NCBI RefSeq assembly: GCF_014196345.1
Contig: NZ_JACIDN010000005.1
Coordinates: forward strand, 62,001 to 126,000
Direction: 5' to 3'
Source: Methylobacterium brachythecii
Lineage (GTDB): Bacteria > Pseudomonadota > Alphaproteobacteria > Rhizobiales > Beijerinckiaceae
DNA length: 64,000 nt
The position numbers were made by a program, and so were the translations under genes. This document shows, piece by piece, positions 28,114 through 37,731 of this stretch. Under the pieces are notes generated by a model. That model ran no database searches. It was not told where the DNA came from and saw nothing but the letters and a program-made list of their open reading frames with translations. Numbering within the stretch: the stretch's first letter is position 1; each line of letters begins with the position of its first letter.

Positions 28114-28692
28114 TCAATACGGCGTCCCGCCGGCGCGCTTCGCTTGAAGCGCCTCGGCATACCAACCCAGCTCGTCCAGAAACTTGCCCGCCGCCTTGCC
28201 GAGCCATTCTTCGGAGGGTTCGCCTTCTTCGCTCAGCGCCTTGTGGATGCGCGGGATCGGCAGCAACGAGGGAATGGAAGGCGTGCCGAGCTCGGCCAGC
28301 ATGGCCCGCAGCTGCATCGCCGCGCGAACGCCGCCGAACTGGCCGGCCGAGTAGCAGACGATTCCCGACGGCCGCCAGAAATACTCCTCGAGGAAGTGAT
28401 CGAGCGTGTTCGACAGGGCCGGCGGGATCGAGTGATTGTACTCGCCCGAGACCACCACGAAGGCGTCGGCGCGGCGAAGCAGCGTCGCGAGATCTTCGAG
28501 AATCTTCGGCGCGTGGCCCTTGGGATGTTCCTTGTACATCTTGTCGAGCAGCGGAAGGTTCAGCTCCGCGGGATCGACGAGGGGCGCCTCATGTCCACGC
28601 GCCTTGAGTTGTTCGATCAGGAATCGGGCGGCACGAATGCCTTGGCGGTCCGAACGGACGGATCCGAGGATGACGGGGACAATGAGGGACAT
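28114..28692 (-). CDS. NADPH-dependent FMN reductase (flavodoxin-like quinone/azo reductase)
   Basis: A 192-residue flavodoxin-fold protein. The FMN phosphate loop is GSVRSDRQGIRAARFL, and VVVSGEYNHSIPPALSNTLD is the second flavin-binding loop of the NADPH_FMN_red family. Relatives reduce FMN, quinones, chromate or azo dyes; the substrate is not readable. The start is the ATG with ACGGAGG upstream. It stands alone between rnr and the GGDEF-EAL gene. Confidence 0.9.
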   Translation of the reverse strand: MSLIVPVILGSVRSDRQGIRAARFLIEQLKARGHEAPLVDPAELNLPLLDKMYKEHPKGHAPKILEDLATLLRRADAFVVVSGEYNHSIPPALSNTLDHFLEEYFWRPSGIVCYSAGQFGGVRAAMQLRAMLAELGTPSIPSLLPIPRIHKALSEEGEPSEEWLGKAAGKFLDELGWYAEALQAKRAGGTPY

Positions 28693-28778
28693 ACGGCCTC
28701 CGTAGCGATCGGCACGCACGATATAGGGCGGCGCCTCCGGGAAAGACGGGCCGAGAGCCCCCCGTCCATCCCGCCGCG

Positions 28779-30707
28779 TTACGCGACGCTGCGCAGCTGA
28801 TCCGCCTGCGGTACGATCGCTGCTGCGACGCCAGACAGCGCCTCGATTTCCTCACGCGGCAACGGCTTCTGGAACAGGTAGCCCTGCATGAACCGGCAGC
28901 CGGCCGAGCGCAGCAGCAGCATCTGATCGGTGGTCTCGACGCCCTCGATGACGCAGGAGAAGCCGAGGTTGCGCGCCAAGTCGATGATGGCGCGGATGAT
29001 GTTGAGCGAGGCTTGGTCCTCGCAGATGCTGGTCACGAAGCTGCGGTCGATCTTCAGCCTGGTGATCGGCAGCTTGTGCACGTAGCTCAGGCTCGAATAG
29101 CCGGTGCCGAAATCGTCGAGGGCGATGCGGACCCCGAGCCCCTTCAACTCGGAGAGGGCATCGCGTGCGTCGACGAGGTCGCGCATCAGGCCGGTCTCGG
29201 TCAGCTCGAAGATGATCCGATCGGGCGCGACGCCGCTCTCCCGAACGATATCCTTGATGTCCGCCCGGCAGGCGCTCGATGCGATGTCGTGCGCCGAGAG
29301 GTTGAACGACAGGCTCACCTCCATGGGCCAAGCGGCCATGTCGGCGAGCGCCTTTCGCAGCAGCGCCCGCGTCACGTCGCGGATCAGGCCGCTCCGCTCG
29401 GCGACGACGATGAAGTCGCCCGGCGACACTTTTCCGATCGTCGGGCTGGTCCAGCGGGCGAGCGCCTCGTAGGCGTCGACGCGCTGCTCCACGACATCCA
29501 TGATCGGCTGGTAGACGAGGCTGAACTCGGTTTCGAGATCGGCACTGCGGAGGGCCTGCTCGATGACGGCGTGGCTGCGCAGTTGCGCCTCGTGCTCCAG
29601 GGCAAAGCAGATCGCGGTGCCGCGGCTGCCTTCCTTGGCATGGTAAAGCGCATGATCGGCGCGCTCGACCAGCATTTCGGAGGTGGAGGCGGCATCGGGA
29701 AAGCGCGCGAACCCGACCGAGGCGCCGATCTGTGCGGTGACCTCGCGCAGCGCGTAAGGCCGACGTAGCGAGGCGCAGATCTGCCGGCCGATCGCGTCGA
29801 GGTCTTGTGTTCCCTCGACGATGATTCCGAACTCGTCGCCTCCGAGCCGCGCGGCCCAGCCGTTCCCGGCGAGGATCGCCGCGAGGCGCTCACCCACCTC
29901 GATCAGGACCTCGTCGCCGGCGGCATGGCCGAAGCTGTCGTTGACCGGCTTGAAGCCGTCGAGATCGACAAGACCGACCGCGAAGGTCGCCCCGGCAGCG
30001 CCCGCCTCGCCGATCGTCTGTTGGAGCTTGGCGAAGAAGGAGCGGCGGTTCGGCAGGCCGGTGAGCGGGTCGGTATGCGCGAGATCGTGGTTCTCGGCGA
30101 TCAGCGCGGTCAGCCGACAGAAATCGCCGTAGCCCATTTTCTGCAGGAAGATCATCGCACTGATGACGCCGGCGAAGTTCAACGCCGTCACGACGAGGAG
30201 CACCTCTCCGGTGCTGATGAAGTAGAGCGTCACGGGCAGAGCGGCGATGCCGACCGTCGGCGCGGCCGAGCTGAGATGCAGCAGGCAGGTCAGGCAAACG
30301 ATCATGGTGATGGTGAGGAAGAACAGCACCTGCATCTGGCTGGCGACGTCGCCGTAGCGGGTCAGAAGCACGGCCCAGATCGAGAACCCCACGCCGAGCG
30401 CCGAGCCGAACAGGTTCGTTCCCCGCAAGCGTCTGAACGCCGCCTCGCCCTCGAGAGGCCGATGCAGGGTCCTCACCCAGACGAGGATTCGCGCCGCGGC
30501 GAGCCCGAGCATGGCGACGAGCGGCGGAATCGTGAGGCCATGGGGTGCAATGCCGTAATGCGTGTAGGCCACCGCGACGGCGTTCACAGACAAGGTGATC
30601 AGAAGCAGCGGGACTTGGCGCGAGAGGGCGCGAACCTGAGCGGCGGCCAAGGCCGCATCGGAATGCGGAACCGCGAATAACCGCGACAGGAAGGTCAATC
30701 GGATCAT
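28779..30707 (-). CDS. Membrane-anchored GGDEF-EAL cyclic-di-GMP protein
   Basis: A 642-residue protein. Residues about 30-190 contain five or six membrane helices with no extra sensor domain recognised. The GGDEF domain covers about 205-370 with intact GGDEF at 289-293. The EAL domain covers about 380-630 with EAL at 414-416 and DDFGTGYSS. Both catalytic signatures are intact. It is the second GGDEF-EAL protein of the window and differs from the soluble one by its membrane input region. Confidence 0.92.
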   Translation of the reverse strand: MIRLTFLSRLFAVPHSDAALAAAQVRALSRQVPLLLITLSVNAVAVAYTHYGIAPHGLTIPPLVAMLGLAAARILVWVRTLHRPLEGEAAFRRLRGTNLFGSALGVGFSIWAVLLTRYGDVASQMQVLFFLTITMIVCLTCLLHLSSAAPTVGIAALPVTLYFISTGEVLLVVTALNFAGVISAMIFLQKMGYGDFCRLTALIAENHDLAHTDPLTGLPNRRSFFAKLQQTIGEAGAAGATFAVGLVDLDGFKPVNDSFGHAAGDEVLIEVGERLAAILAGNGWAARLGGDEFGIIVEGTQDLDAIGRQICASLRRPYALREVTAQIGASVGFARFPDAASTSEMLVERADHALYHAKEGSRGTAICFALEHEAQLRSHAVIEQALRSADLETEFSLVYQPIMDVVEQRVDAYEALARWTSPTIGKVSPGDFIVVAERSGLIRDVTRALLRKALADMAAWPMEVSLSFNLSAHDIASSACRADIKDIVRESGVAPDRIIFELTETGLMRDLVDARDALSELKGLGVRIALDDFGTGYSSLSYVHKLPITRLKIDRSFVTSICEDQASLNIIRAIIDLARNLGFSCVIEGVETTDQMLLLRSAGCRFMQGYLFQKPLPREEIEALSGVAAAIVPQADQLRSVA

Positions 30708-30828
30708 GAGCGCCGAGCCGGTCGCGAGAAATCGCCGGTCGGGCCATCACAATCAGCCAAGTCCTAACGTTTCGGTACTGGCGAATAAACGCAGTTCACA
30801 TCAACGGCAGAATAACGAGCCGGCATCG

Positions 30829-30861
30829 CAAATAAGAAAGGGGCCGGATCGCTCCGGCCCC
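30829..30861 (-). terminator. Rho-independent terminator of glnA
   Basis: Stem GGGGCCGGA/TCCGGCCCC with loop TCGC, followed on the minus strand by the T-rich CTTTCTTATTT. It lies 27 bases beyond the glnA stop codon. Confidence 0.8.
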
Positions 30862-30887
30862 CTCTTCGTCCTGACGTCGTCGATCGC

Positions 30888-32297
30888 TCAGAGCGAGTAG
30901 TATTGAACGAACTCGATCGGGTGCGGGGTCATCTCGTAGCGCAGCACCTCGGTCATCTTCAGCTCGATGAACGAGTCGATCTGGTCGTCCGAGAACACGC
31001 CGCCCTGCTTGAGGAAGGCACGGTCCTTGTCGAGGCTCTGCAGGGCCTCGCGGAGCGAGCCGCACACCGTCGGGATCTTCTTCAGCTCCTTCGGCGGCAG
31101 ATCGTAGAGATCCTTGTCCATGGCCGGACCCGGATCGATCTTGTTCATGATGCCGTCGAGGCCGGCCATTAGCAGGGCGGAGAAGGCGAGGTACGGGTTC
31201 GCCATCGGATCGGGGAAGCGAACCTCGACACGCTTGGCCTTCGGGTTCGTCGTCCACGGGATACGGCAGGAGGCCGAGCGGTTGCGCGCCGAATAGGCGA
31301 GCAGCACGGGAGCCTCGTAGCCCGGCACCAGGCGCTTGTAGGAGTTGGTGGACGGGTTGGTGAAGGCGTTGAGCGCCTTGGCGTGCTTGATGATGCCGCC
31401 GATGTACCAGAGGCACTCCTGGCTGAGGTCGGCGTACTTGTTGCCGGCGAAGAGCGGTTTGCCATCCTTCCAGATCGACTGGTGCACGTGCATGCCCGAG
31501 CCGTTGTCGCCGTAAACGGGCTTCGGCATGAAGGTCGCCGACTTGCCGTAGCTTTGCGCGACGTTGTGGATCGCGTATTTGTAGATCTGCATGTGGTCGG
31601 CGAGCAGCGTCAGCGTGTCGAACTTCATGCCGAGTTCGTGCTGGGCCGAGGCCACCTCGTGGTGGTGCTTTTCGACCTTCACGCCCATGGACTGCATGGC
31701 GGCCAGCATTTCGCCGCGCATGTCCTGAGCCGAATCCTGCGGCGGAACCGGGAAGTAGCCGCCCTTGGTCTGCACGCGGTGACCGAGGTTGCCGCCCTCG
31801 TAATCGGTGAAGCCGTTCGACGGCAGCTCGGTCGAGTCGAGCTGGAAGCCGGTATGGTAGGGATCGGCGCCGAACTTCACGTCGTCGAACACGAAGAACT
31901 CGGCCTCGGGGCCGACATAGATCGTGTCGCCGATGCCGGTCGACTTCAGGTAGGCCTCGGCGAGCTTGGCGGTCGAGCGCGGATCACGGGAATAGGGCGC
32001 GCCGGTCGAGGGCTCGAGCACGTCGCAGACGATCGACATCGTCGAGGCCGAGAAGAACGGATCCATGCAGGCGGTGACCGGATCCGGCATCAGCAGCATG
32101 TCGGACTCGTTGATCGCCTTCCAGCCGGCGATGGAGGAGCCGTCGAACATCGTGCCTTCGGAGAACAGCTCCTCGTCGACGAGGGAGACGTCGAACGTGA
32201 CGTGCTGCCACTTGCCCCGGGGATCGGTGAAGCGAAGGTCGACGTATCTGACGTCGTTGTCCTTGATCGCCTTCAGGACTTCGGCTGCGTTCTTCAT
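30888..32297 (-). CDS. glnA: Glutamine synthetase type I
   Basis: A 469-residue dodecameric GSI that makes glutamine from glutamate, ammonia and ATP. Family blocks include [13 protein letters not shown], the ATP-binding [16 protein letters not shown] and the adenylylation loop [13 protein letters not shown] with Y398 as the expected AMP acceptor, so it should be regulated by GlnE. It is divergent from glnII across 485 bases. In many Rhizobiales glnB directly precedes glnA; here glnB lies about 3.4 kb away. Confidence 0.97.
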   Translation of the reverse strand: MKNAAEVLKAIKDNDVRYVDLRFTDPRGKWQHVTFDVSLVDEELFSEGTMFDGSSIAGWKAINESDMLLMPDPVTACMDPFFSASTMSIVCDVLEPSTGAPYSRDPRSTAKLAEAYLKSTGIGDTIYVGPEAEFFVFDDVKFGADPYHTGFQLDSTELPSNGFTDYEGGNLGHRVQTKGGYFPVPPQDSAQDMRGEMLAAMQSMGVKVEKHHHEVASAQHELGMKFDTLTLLADHMQIYKYAIHNVAQSYGKSATFMPKPVYGDNGSGMHVHQSIWKDGKPLFAGNKYADLSQECLWYIGGIIKHAKALNAFTNPSTNSYKRLVPGYEAPVLLAYSARNRSASCRIPWTTNPKAKRVEVRFPDPMANPYLAFSALLMAGLDGIMNKIDPGPAMDKDLYDLPPKELKKIPTVCGSLREALQSLDKDRAFLKQGGVFSDDQIDSFIELKMTEVLRYEMTPHPIEFVQYYSL

Positions 32298-32782
32298 CGT
32301 CGGCGTTCTCCTCAGGAAGGGAGCGTAGGCAAGGGAGCGTGGCCGCCTCGTTCGACGGAGGTTCCGGGACCGCGGCCGATGGCCGATCTCGCCGGACGTG
32401 CTCGCGACGGTGAGGCTCTAACGGTCCACGATCGTCGGACGCGGGGGACGTGCCCGAGCGACCTCTGGTGTCGTGCGCCCTCCCGTCGCGCACGTTGGCC
32501 GGGCGCACTGATATCCCCCGTTCGCATCCGTTTCCAGACGGCCGCGAGAGGGAATTTGCCGCTTTTTCAGGCAATTCGCGGGGTAATTCGTTCTCTCGGC
32601 GACATGGACGCGCGTATGGCCGCGCTTTATCCGGGCAAGGAATGCCCGTTCGCGCGCCAACCAGCGCTGTATGAAGGCGGTCGGGGCTGGCACACGAAAT
32701 GCAAGCGCTGCAGCGGCCGTAGACGGTCCGGTTCGGCCGGGCGTCCTCAGACCGAGCAAAATCGGCGAACGAGAGATCAGGG
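32298..32782. other. Divergent control region between glnA and glnII (485 bases)
   Basis: No gene is supported here. The region must carry the promoters of both glutamine synthetases. A sigma-54 site near the glnII side is listed separately. GTGCG and CGCAC, separated by 11 bases at 32471-32491, form an inverted repeat that could bind an activator. That is only a pattern. Confidence 0.55.
32688..32703 (+). promoter_or_regulatory. Sigma-54 (-24/-12) promoter of glnII
   Basis: TGGCACACGAAATGCA. The GG at 32689-32690 and GC at 32701-32702 are exactly 10 bases apart, and the -24 element TGGCAC is perfect. It lies about 80 bases before the glnII start. Rhizobial glnII genes are known to be transcribed by sigma-54 with NtrC under nitrogen limitation. 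Confidence 0.75.
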
Positions 32783-33838
32783 ATGACGAAATTCAAGCTC
32801 GAGTACATATGGCTCGACGGCTACGAGCCGGTGCCGAACCTGCGCGGCAAAACGCAGATCAAGGCTTTCGATAGCTTCCCGACGCTCGAGCAGCTCCCGA
32901 TCTGGGGCTTCGACGGCTCTTCGACCAAGCAGGCCGAGGGCGGCAGCTCCGACTGCATGCTGAAGCCGATCCGCCATTTCCCCGACCCGGCTCGCAAGGA
33001 CGGCATCCTGGTTCTCTGCGAAGTGATGATGCCGGATGGCGTCACCCCGCATGCGAGCAACAAGCGCGCGACCATCCTCGACGACGAGGGCGCCTGGTTC
33101 GGCTTCGAGCAGGAGTACTTCTTCTACAAGGACGGCCGTCCGCTCGGCTTCCCGGCCCAGGGCTACCCGCCGCCGCAGGGCCCGTATTACTGCGGCGCCG
33201 GCTTCTCGGCCGTCGGTTCGGTCGCGCGCAAGATCGTCGATGAGCATCTCGACCTCTGCCTCGAGGCCGGCATCAACCACGAGGGCATCAACGCCGAGGT
33301 GGCCAAGGGCCAGTGGGAATTCCAGATCTTCGGCAAGGGCTCCAAGCGCGCCGCCGACGAGATGTGGATGGCCCGCTACCTCCTGCAGCGCCTCTGCGAG
33401 AAGTACGAGATCGACGTCGAGTACCACTGCAAGCCGCTCGGCGACACCGACTGGAACGGCTCGGGCATGCACGCCAACTTCTCGACGGACTACATGCGCA
33501 CCACCGGTGGCAAGCCGTATTTCGAGAAGCTGATGGCGGCGTTCGACAAGAACCTGATGGACCACATCGCCGTCTACGGCCCGGACAACGACAAGCGTCT
33601 GACCGGCAAGCACGAGACCGCTCCGTGGAACAAGTTCTCCTACGGCGTCGCCGATCGCGGCGCCTCGATCCGCGTGCCGCACTCCTTCGTGAAGAACGAC
33701 TATAAGGGCTACCTGGAAGACCGCCGTCCCAACAGCCAAGGCGACCCCTACCAGATCGCCTCGCAGATCCTGAAGACCATTGCCGAGGCGGAAGCCGGCA
33801 CCGGTTCTTCGCTCAGCGAGGCCGAAGCTGCAGCCTGA
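32783..33838 (+). CDS. glnII: Glutamine synthetase type II (eukaryote-like GSII)
   Basis: A 351-residue protein of the short GS family found in Rhizobiales, some actinomycetes and eukaryotes. It begins MTKFKLEYIWLDGYEPVPNL, with IWGFDGSSTKQAEG for the beta-grasp part and NGSGMHANFST and ASIRVPHS in the catalytic part. It has no adenylylation loop, so it would escape GlnE control. The sigma-54 promoter predicts expression under nitrogen starvation. Confidence 0.97.
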   Translation: MTKFKLEYIWLDGYEPVPNLRGKTQIKAFDSFPTLEQLPIWGFDGSSTKQAEGGSSDCMLKPIRHFPDPARKDGILVLCEVMMPDGVTPHASNKRATILDDEGAWFGFEQEYFFYKDGRPLGFPAQGYPPPQGPYYCGAGFSAVGSVARKIVDEHLDLCLEAGINHEGINAEVAKGQWEFQIFGKGSKRAADEMWMARYLLQRLCEKYEIDVEYHCKPLGDTDWNGSGMHANFSTDYMRTTGGKPYFEKLMAAFDKNLMDHIAVYGPDNDKRLTGKHETAPWNKFSYGVADRGASIRVPHSFVKNDYKGYLEDRRPNSQGDPYQIASQILKTIAEAEAGTGSSLSEAEAAA

Positions 33839-33866
33839 TGCTCATCGGGCAGTAATCGAGATCAGC

Positions 33867-33900
33867 GGTGCGGGCCTTCGGGTCCGCGCCGTTCTCGTTT
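33867..33900 (+). terminator. Terminator-like hairpin after glnII
   Basis: A ten-pair stem with TTCG tetraloop (GGTGCGGGCC and GGTCCGCGCC, including G-T pairs) begins 29 bases after the glnII stop codon and is followed by a T-containing stretch GTTCTCGTTT. Confidence 0.5.
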
Positions 33901-33914
33901 CGGAGCCCTTTTTT

Positions 33915-34823
33915 CTACTCCCCGAAGATCGACCAGCCCATGCGCTTTGTCAGCATCTCCAATGAGATGCGGCCGAGATGTGAGTTGCCGGCAGCGTCGA
34001 GACCCGGTGACCACACGGCGATCGAGGCCTTCCCCGGCGCCACCGCCAGGATGCCCCCACCGACACCGCTCTTGCCCGGAAGGCCGACGCGATAGGCGAA
34101 GTCGCCCGAGCCGTCGTAGTGCCCGCATGTCAGCATGATCGCGTTGATACGCCGCGCGCGCTCCGGCGAGATGACGAGCAGGCCCGTCGTCGGGTTGCGG
34201 CCGCTATGGGCGAGATACCGGCCTGCCATGGCGAGCTGCCGGCACGACATCGCGACGGCGCAGTGGTGGAAATAGACGCCGAGCGTGTAGTCGACCGGAT
34301 TGTCCAACACACCGTAGGACTTCATGAAATTGGCAAGCGCGACGTTGCGGAAGCCCGTGCGCTTCTCCGACGCCGCCACCGCCTCGTCGATGGCGATCGA
34401 GGAATCCTCGGCCAGGAACTGCAGAAAGCGCAGGATCTCGCCGAGCGCCTCGCGGGGCTCGTGGCCGGAGAGGATGGCATCGGTCACCGCGATGGCGCCC
34501 GCATTGATGAAGGGGTTGCGGGGGACGCCCTTCTCCAGTTCCAGCTGCACGATCGAGTTGAACGGATTGCCTGAGGGCTCGCGGCCGACGCGCTTCCACA
34601 GCCGGTCGCCGATCTTGCCGAGCGCCAGCGTCAGCGTGAACACCTTGGTGATGCTCTGGACAGAGAACGGCGTTTCGCTGTCGCCGGCGGCGGCAAGCTG
34701 GCCGTCGGCGCCGATCACGGCGATGCCGAAGGCCCGCCGGTCGGCGCGGGCGAGCTCGGGGATGTAGGTGGCGACCTCACCGCGATCCGGCCGCAGCCGC
34801 ATCTCTTCGGCGATCTCGCTCAC
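33915..34823 (-). CDS. glsA: Glutaminase
   Basis: A 302-residue serine-dependent beta-lactamase-fold glutaminase that hydrolyses glutamine to glutamate and ammonia. The catalytic S-x-x-K lies in [12 protein letters not shown], and [11 protein letters not shown] and GKSGVGGGI are family blocks. The start taken is a GTG; the frame is open further upstream but has no ATG, GTG or TTG with a ribosome site, and family proteins usually have about ten more residues. It sits among nitrogen genes and works opposite to the synthetases. Confidence 0.93.
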   Translation of the reverse strand: MSEIAEEMRLRPDRGEVATYIPELARADRRAFGIAVIGADGQLAAAGDSETPFSVQSITKVFTLTLALGKIGDRLWKRVGREPSGNPFNSIVQLELEKGVPRNPFINAGAIAVTDAILSGHEPREALGEILRFLQFLAEDSSIAIDEAVAASEKRTGFRNVALANFMKSYGVLDNPVDYTLGVYFHHCAVAMSCRQLAMAGRYLAHSGRNPTTGLLVISPERARRINAIMLTCGHYDGSGDFAYRVGLPGKSGVGGGILAVAPGKASIAVWSPGLDAAGNSHLGRISLEMLTKRMGWSIFGE

Positions 34824-34889
34824 GACGTCGTTGAGGTGGGGCAGGGCAGTCGGCTCGCGGTCAGGGGAACGATGCGGAGCTGAGGATGC

Positions 34890-35669
34890 TCAGGCGCTCT
34901 TGAAGCTCGTGCCCGGCAGGGCGCCGTCCTCCTGCAGCATGCGTGCCGCCGCATCGAACCCGGTCCAGGCCGCGAAGGCCAGTCTGCTGCCGGTACTGAC
35001 CCGCCGCACTCCAAGTTCGGCGAGATCGGCCATGCGCATCACGGGCGAGGTCAGCAGGACGTTGACCGGCTTCGGCGCCACGGCCTGCACGATCTCGCGG
35101 ATCGCAACCGGATCCGAGAAGCCCGGCGCGTAGAGGCAATCGGCCCCGGCCTCGGCATAGGCGACGAGCCGCTGGATGGTGGGCGCCAGATCCTTCTGGC
35201 CGATCAGAAAACCCTCGCTGCGGCCGACGAGGATCGTTTCGCGATCGATGCCGTCGATCGCTGCGCGTGCCGCCGCGATGCGCTCCACCGCGAGAGCCTT
35301 GTCGTAGAGGACGTCGCCCTTGCGATCTTCGATCGACAGCCCGGCCACGCCGGTATCGAGAGCCAGGACGACGTTGGCCGCGACACCTGCCGGATCGTCG
35401 GCGAAGCCAGCCTCGAAATCCGCGTTCACCGGCAGATCGGTTGCGGCGCAGAGCGCGCGCAGATGGCCGAGCACGGCGTCGCGGGTCAGCGTGAGGTCGT
35501 CGAAGCCGGCGCTCCAGGCAAAGCCCGCACTCGTCGAGGCCACGGCTTCGAAGCCGAGCTTCTCCAGCCGCCGCAGGCTGCCGATGTCCCATGGGTTCGG
35601 AAGAACGAAACAGCCCTGAGCGTGCAGGTCCCGGAAGGCGAGGCGCGCTGCTGTCGCCCTCCCGCCCAT
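34890..35669 (-). CDS. Isocitrate lyase/phosphoenolpyruvate mutase family protein
   Basis: A 259-residue TIM-barrel protein of the oxaloacetase/PEP mutase group. FVLPNPWDIGSLRRLEKLGF and STSAGFAWSAG form the first strands, PVNADFEAGFADD supplies acidic metal ligands and GLSIEDRKGD follows. Relatives cleave C-C bonds in 2-methylisocitrate, oxaloacetate or phosphonopyruvate; this short subfamily is uncharacterised. The ATG is one base past the glnB stop codon, so it is in a glnB operon. Confidence 0.9.
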   Translation of the reverse strand: MGGRATAARLAFRDLHAQGCFVLPNPWDIGSLRRLEKLGFEAVASTSAGFAWSAGFDDLTLTRDAVLGHLRALCAATDLPVNADFEAGFADDPAGVAANVVLALDTGVAGLSIEDRKGDVLYDKALAVERIAAARAAIDGIDRETILVGRSEGFLIGQKDLAPTIQRLVAYAEAGADCLYAPGFSDPVAIREIVQAVAPKPVNVLLTSPVMRMADLAELGVRRVSTGSRLAFAAWTGFDAAARMLQEDGALPGTSFKSA

Positions 35670-35670
35670 G

Positions 35671-36117
<447 letters not shown>

Positions 36118-36216
36118 TTAAGCAGAAAATGCACAACATTCGAGCATTTTGCTGAACTTCGCTCATCCTGAAGGCAGGGCCTGGGTGGTGCGCGAGCAGG
36201 AGCCGGAGAGGCCATC

Positions 36217-37731
36217 ATGACAACGAACCGGCTGTTGACGGTCAGTGCGATGCGGCGGGTCGACGAGGCCGCGATCGCCGGCGGCATCCCGGGCTACACC
36301 TTGATGCGCAACGCGGGCGCAGCGGTGGCAGCCCGGGCTCGCGTTCTGGCTCCCTCCGGTGGGCGGATCCTGATCCTCTGCGGCCCCGGCAACAATGGCG
36401 GCGACGGCTTCGTCGCTGGGCGCATGCTCGCAGGCAGCGGCTACCGGGTCGCCCTGCAACTCTTGGGAGATCTGGGTACCTTGTCCGGCGATGCGGCCCT
36501 CGCCGCTGCCGATTGGCAGGAGGGGGGCTTTTCGGTCGACGTGGCGGCCTCGGACGATCTCTCCTCCTTCGACCTGATCATCGACGCCTTGTTCGGGGCT
36601 GGGTTGTCGCGGGAGATCGCGGGCGAGGCGAGGGTACTGATCGAGGCCGTCAACCGCTCCGGCACGACCGTCCTCGCGGTGGATGTTCCGAGCGGTCTCG
36701 ACGGCGATACCGGGGAGATGCGCGGCGGAGCCATCGCGGCCACCGAGACCATGACTTTCGTGACGTTGAAGCCCGGCCATCTTCTTCAGCCCGGACGATC
36801 GCTCTGCGGCGGGCTCCATGTCGCCGATATCGGAACGGGCGAGGCGGCCGTCGAAGCCGGGTTTGCAGCTGTCGGCCCTGCCTCGTTCCGCAATGGACCG
36901 GACCTTTGGCAAGACGCGTTTCCACGCCCCGGCGCGCAGGCCCATAAATACACCCGCGGCCATGCCCTCGTCCTGTCGGGACCAGCCTTCAAGACGGGAG
37001 CGGCACGGCTCGCCGCGCGCGGCGCTCTACGCGTCGGCGCGGGGCTGGTCACGGTGGTCTCGCCGACGGCGGCGATGGCCGAGAATGCCGCCCACCTCAC
37101 CGCGATCATGCTCCGCGCTTGCGACAGCCCAGACGATCTCGACGACCTGCTCACCGACGAGCGCCTCGACACGGTGCTGATCGGCCCCGGCCTCGGTATC
37201 GGTGAGACGGCCCGCGACCTTGTTGCGGTGGCCGCCTCCGCCGGCCGCAAGCTCGTGCTCGACGCCGACGCGCTGACGAGTTTCAAGGGGCAGGCGCCGC
37301 TTCTGGCCGAACACCTGAGCGAAGGCGGCTCGGCCGCTGTGCTCACCCCACATGAGGGCGAGTTCGCGCGCCTCTTCGCCAACACGCGGGCCGTCGAGGT
37401 GGGTCTCTCCAAGATCGAGCGCACAAGGCGTGCCGCGGCGATCGTCGGCGGCATCGTCGTCCTGAAAGGCTCCGATAGCGTGATCGCCGCGCCCGACGGA
37501 CGGGCCGCCATCAACGATCACGGCTCGCCCTATCTCGGCACCGCGGGCTCGGGCGACGTTCTCGGCGGCCTGATCGCGGGGCTTCTGGCTCAGGGCATGG
37601 AGCCGTTCGAAGCGGCCTGCGCCGGCGTCTGGCTGCACGGCGATGCCGGCCTGCGGCACGGGCCTGGGCTCATCGCCGAGGACATCCCGGAAATGATGCC
37701 GGAGGTGTTGGCCGAGTTGCTCGGGGCCTAA
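36217..37731 (+). CDS. nnr: Bifunctional NAD(P)HX epimerase / ADP-dependent NAD(P)HX dehydratase
   Basis: A 504-residue fusion that repairs hydrated NADH and NADPH. The N-terminal YjeF/epimerase domain (about 1-215) has ILILCGPGNNGGDGFVAG and VDVPSGLDGDTG. The C-terminal ribokinase-like dehydratase domain (about 225-500) has LVLDADAL, LTPHEGEFARLF and the ATP loop GTAGSGDVLGGLIAG. Both halves look intact. The stop codon overlaps the convergent multicopper-oxidase-like gene. Confidence 0.95.
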   Translation: MTTNRLLTVSAMRRVDEAAIAGGIPGYTLMRNAGAAVAARARVLAPSGGRILILCGPGNNGGDGFVAGRMLAGSGYRVALQLLGDLGTLSGDAALAAADWQEGGFSVDVAASDDLSSFDLIIDALFGAGLSREIAGEARVLIEAVNRSGTTVLAVDVPSGLDGDTGEMRGGAIAATETMTFVTLKPGHLLQPGRSLCGGLHVADIGTGEAAVEAGFAAVGPASFRNGPDLWQDAFPRPGAQAHKYTRGHALVLSGPAFKTGAARLAARGALRVGAGLVTVVSPTAAMAENAAHLTAIMLRACDSPDDLDDLLTDERLDTVLIGPGLGIGETARDLVAVAASAGRKLVLDADALTSFKGQAPLLAEHLSEGGSAAVLTPHEGEFARLFANTRAVEVGLSKIERTRRAAAIVGGIVVLKGSDSVIAAPDGRAAINDHGSPYLGTAGSGDVLGGLIAGLLAQGMEPFEAACAGVWLHGDAGLRHGPGLIAEDIPEMMPEVLAELLGA

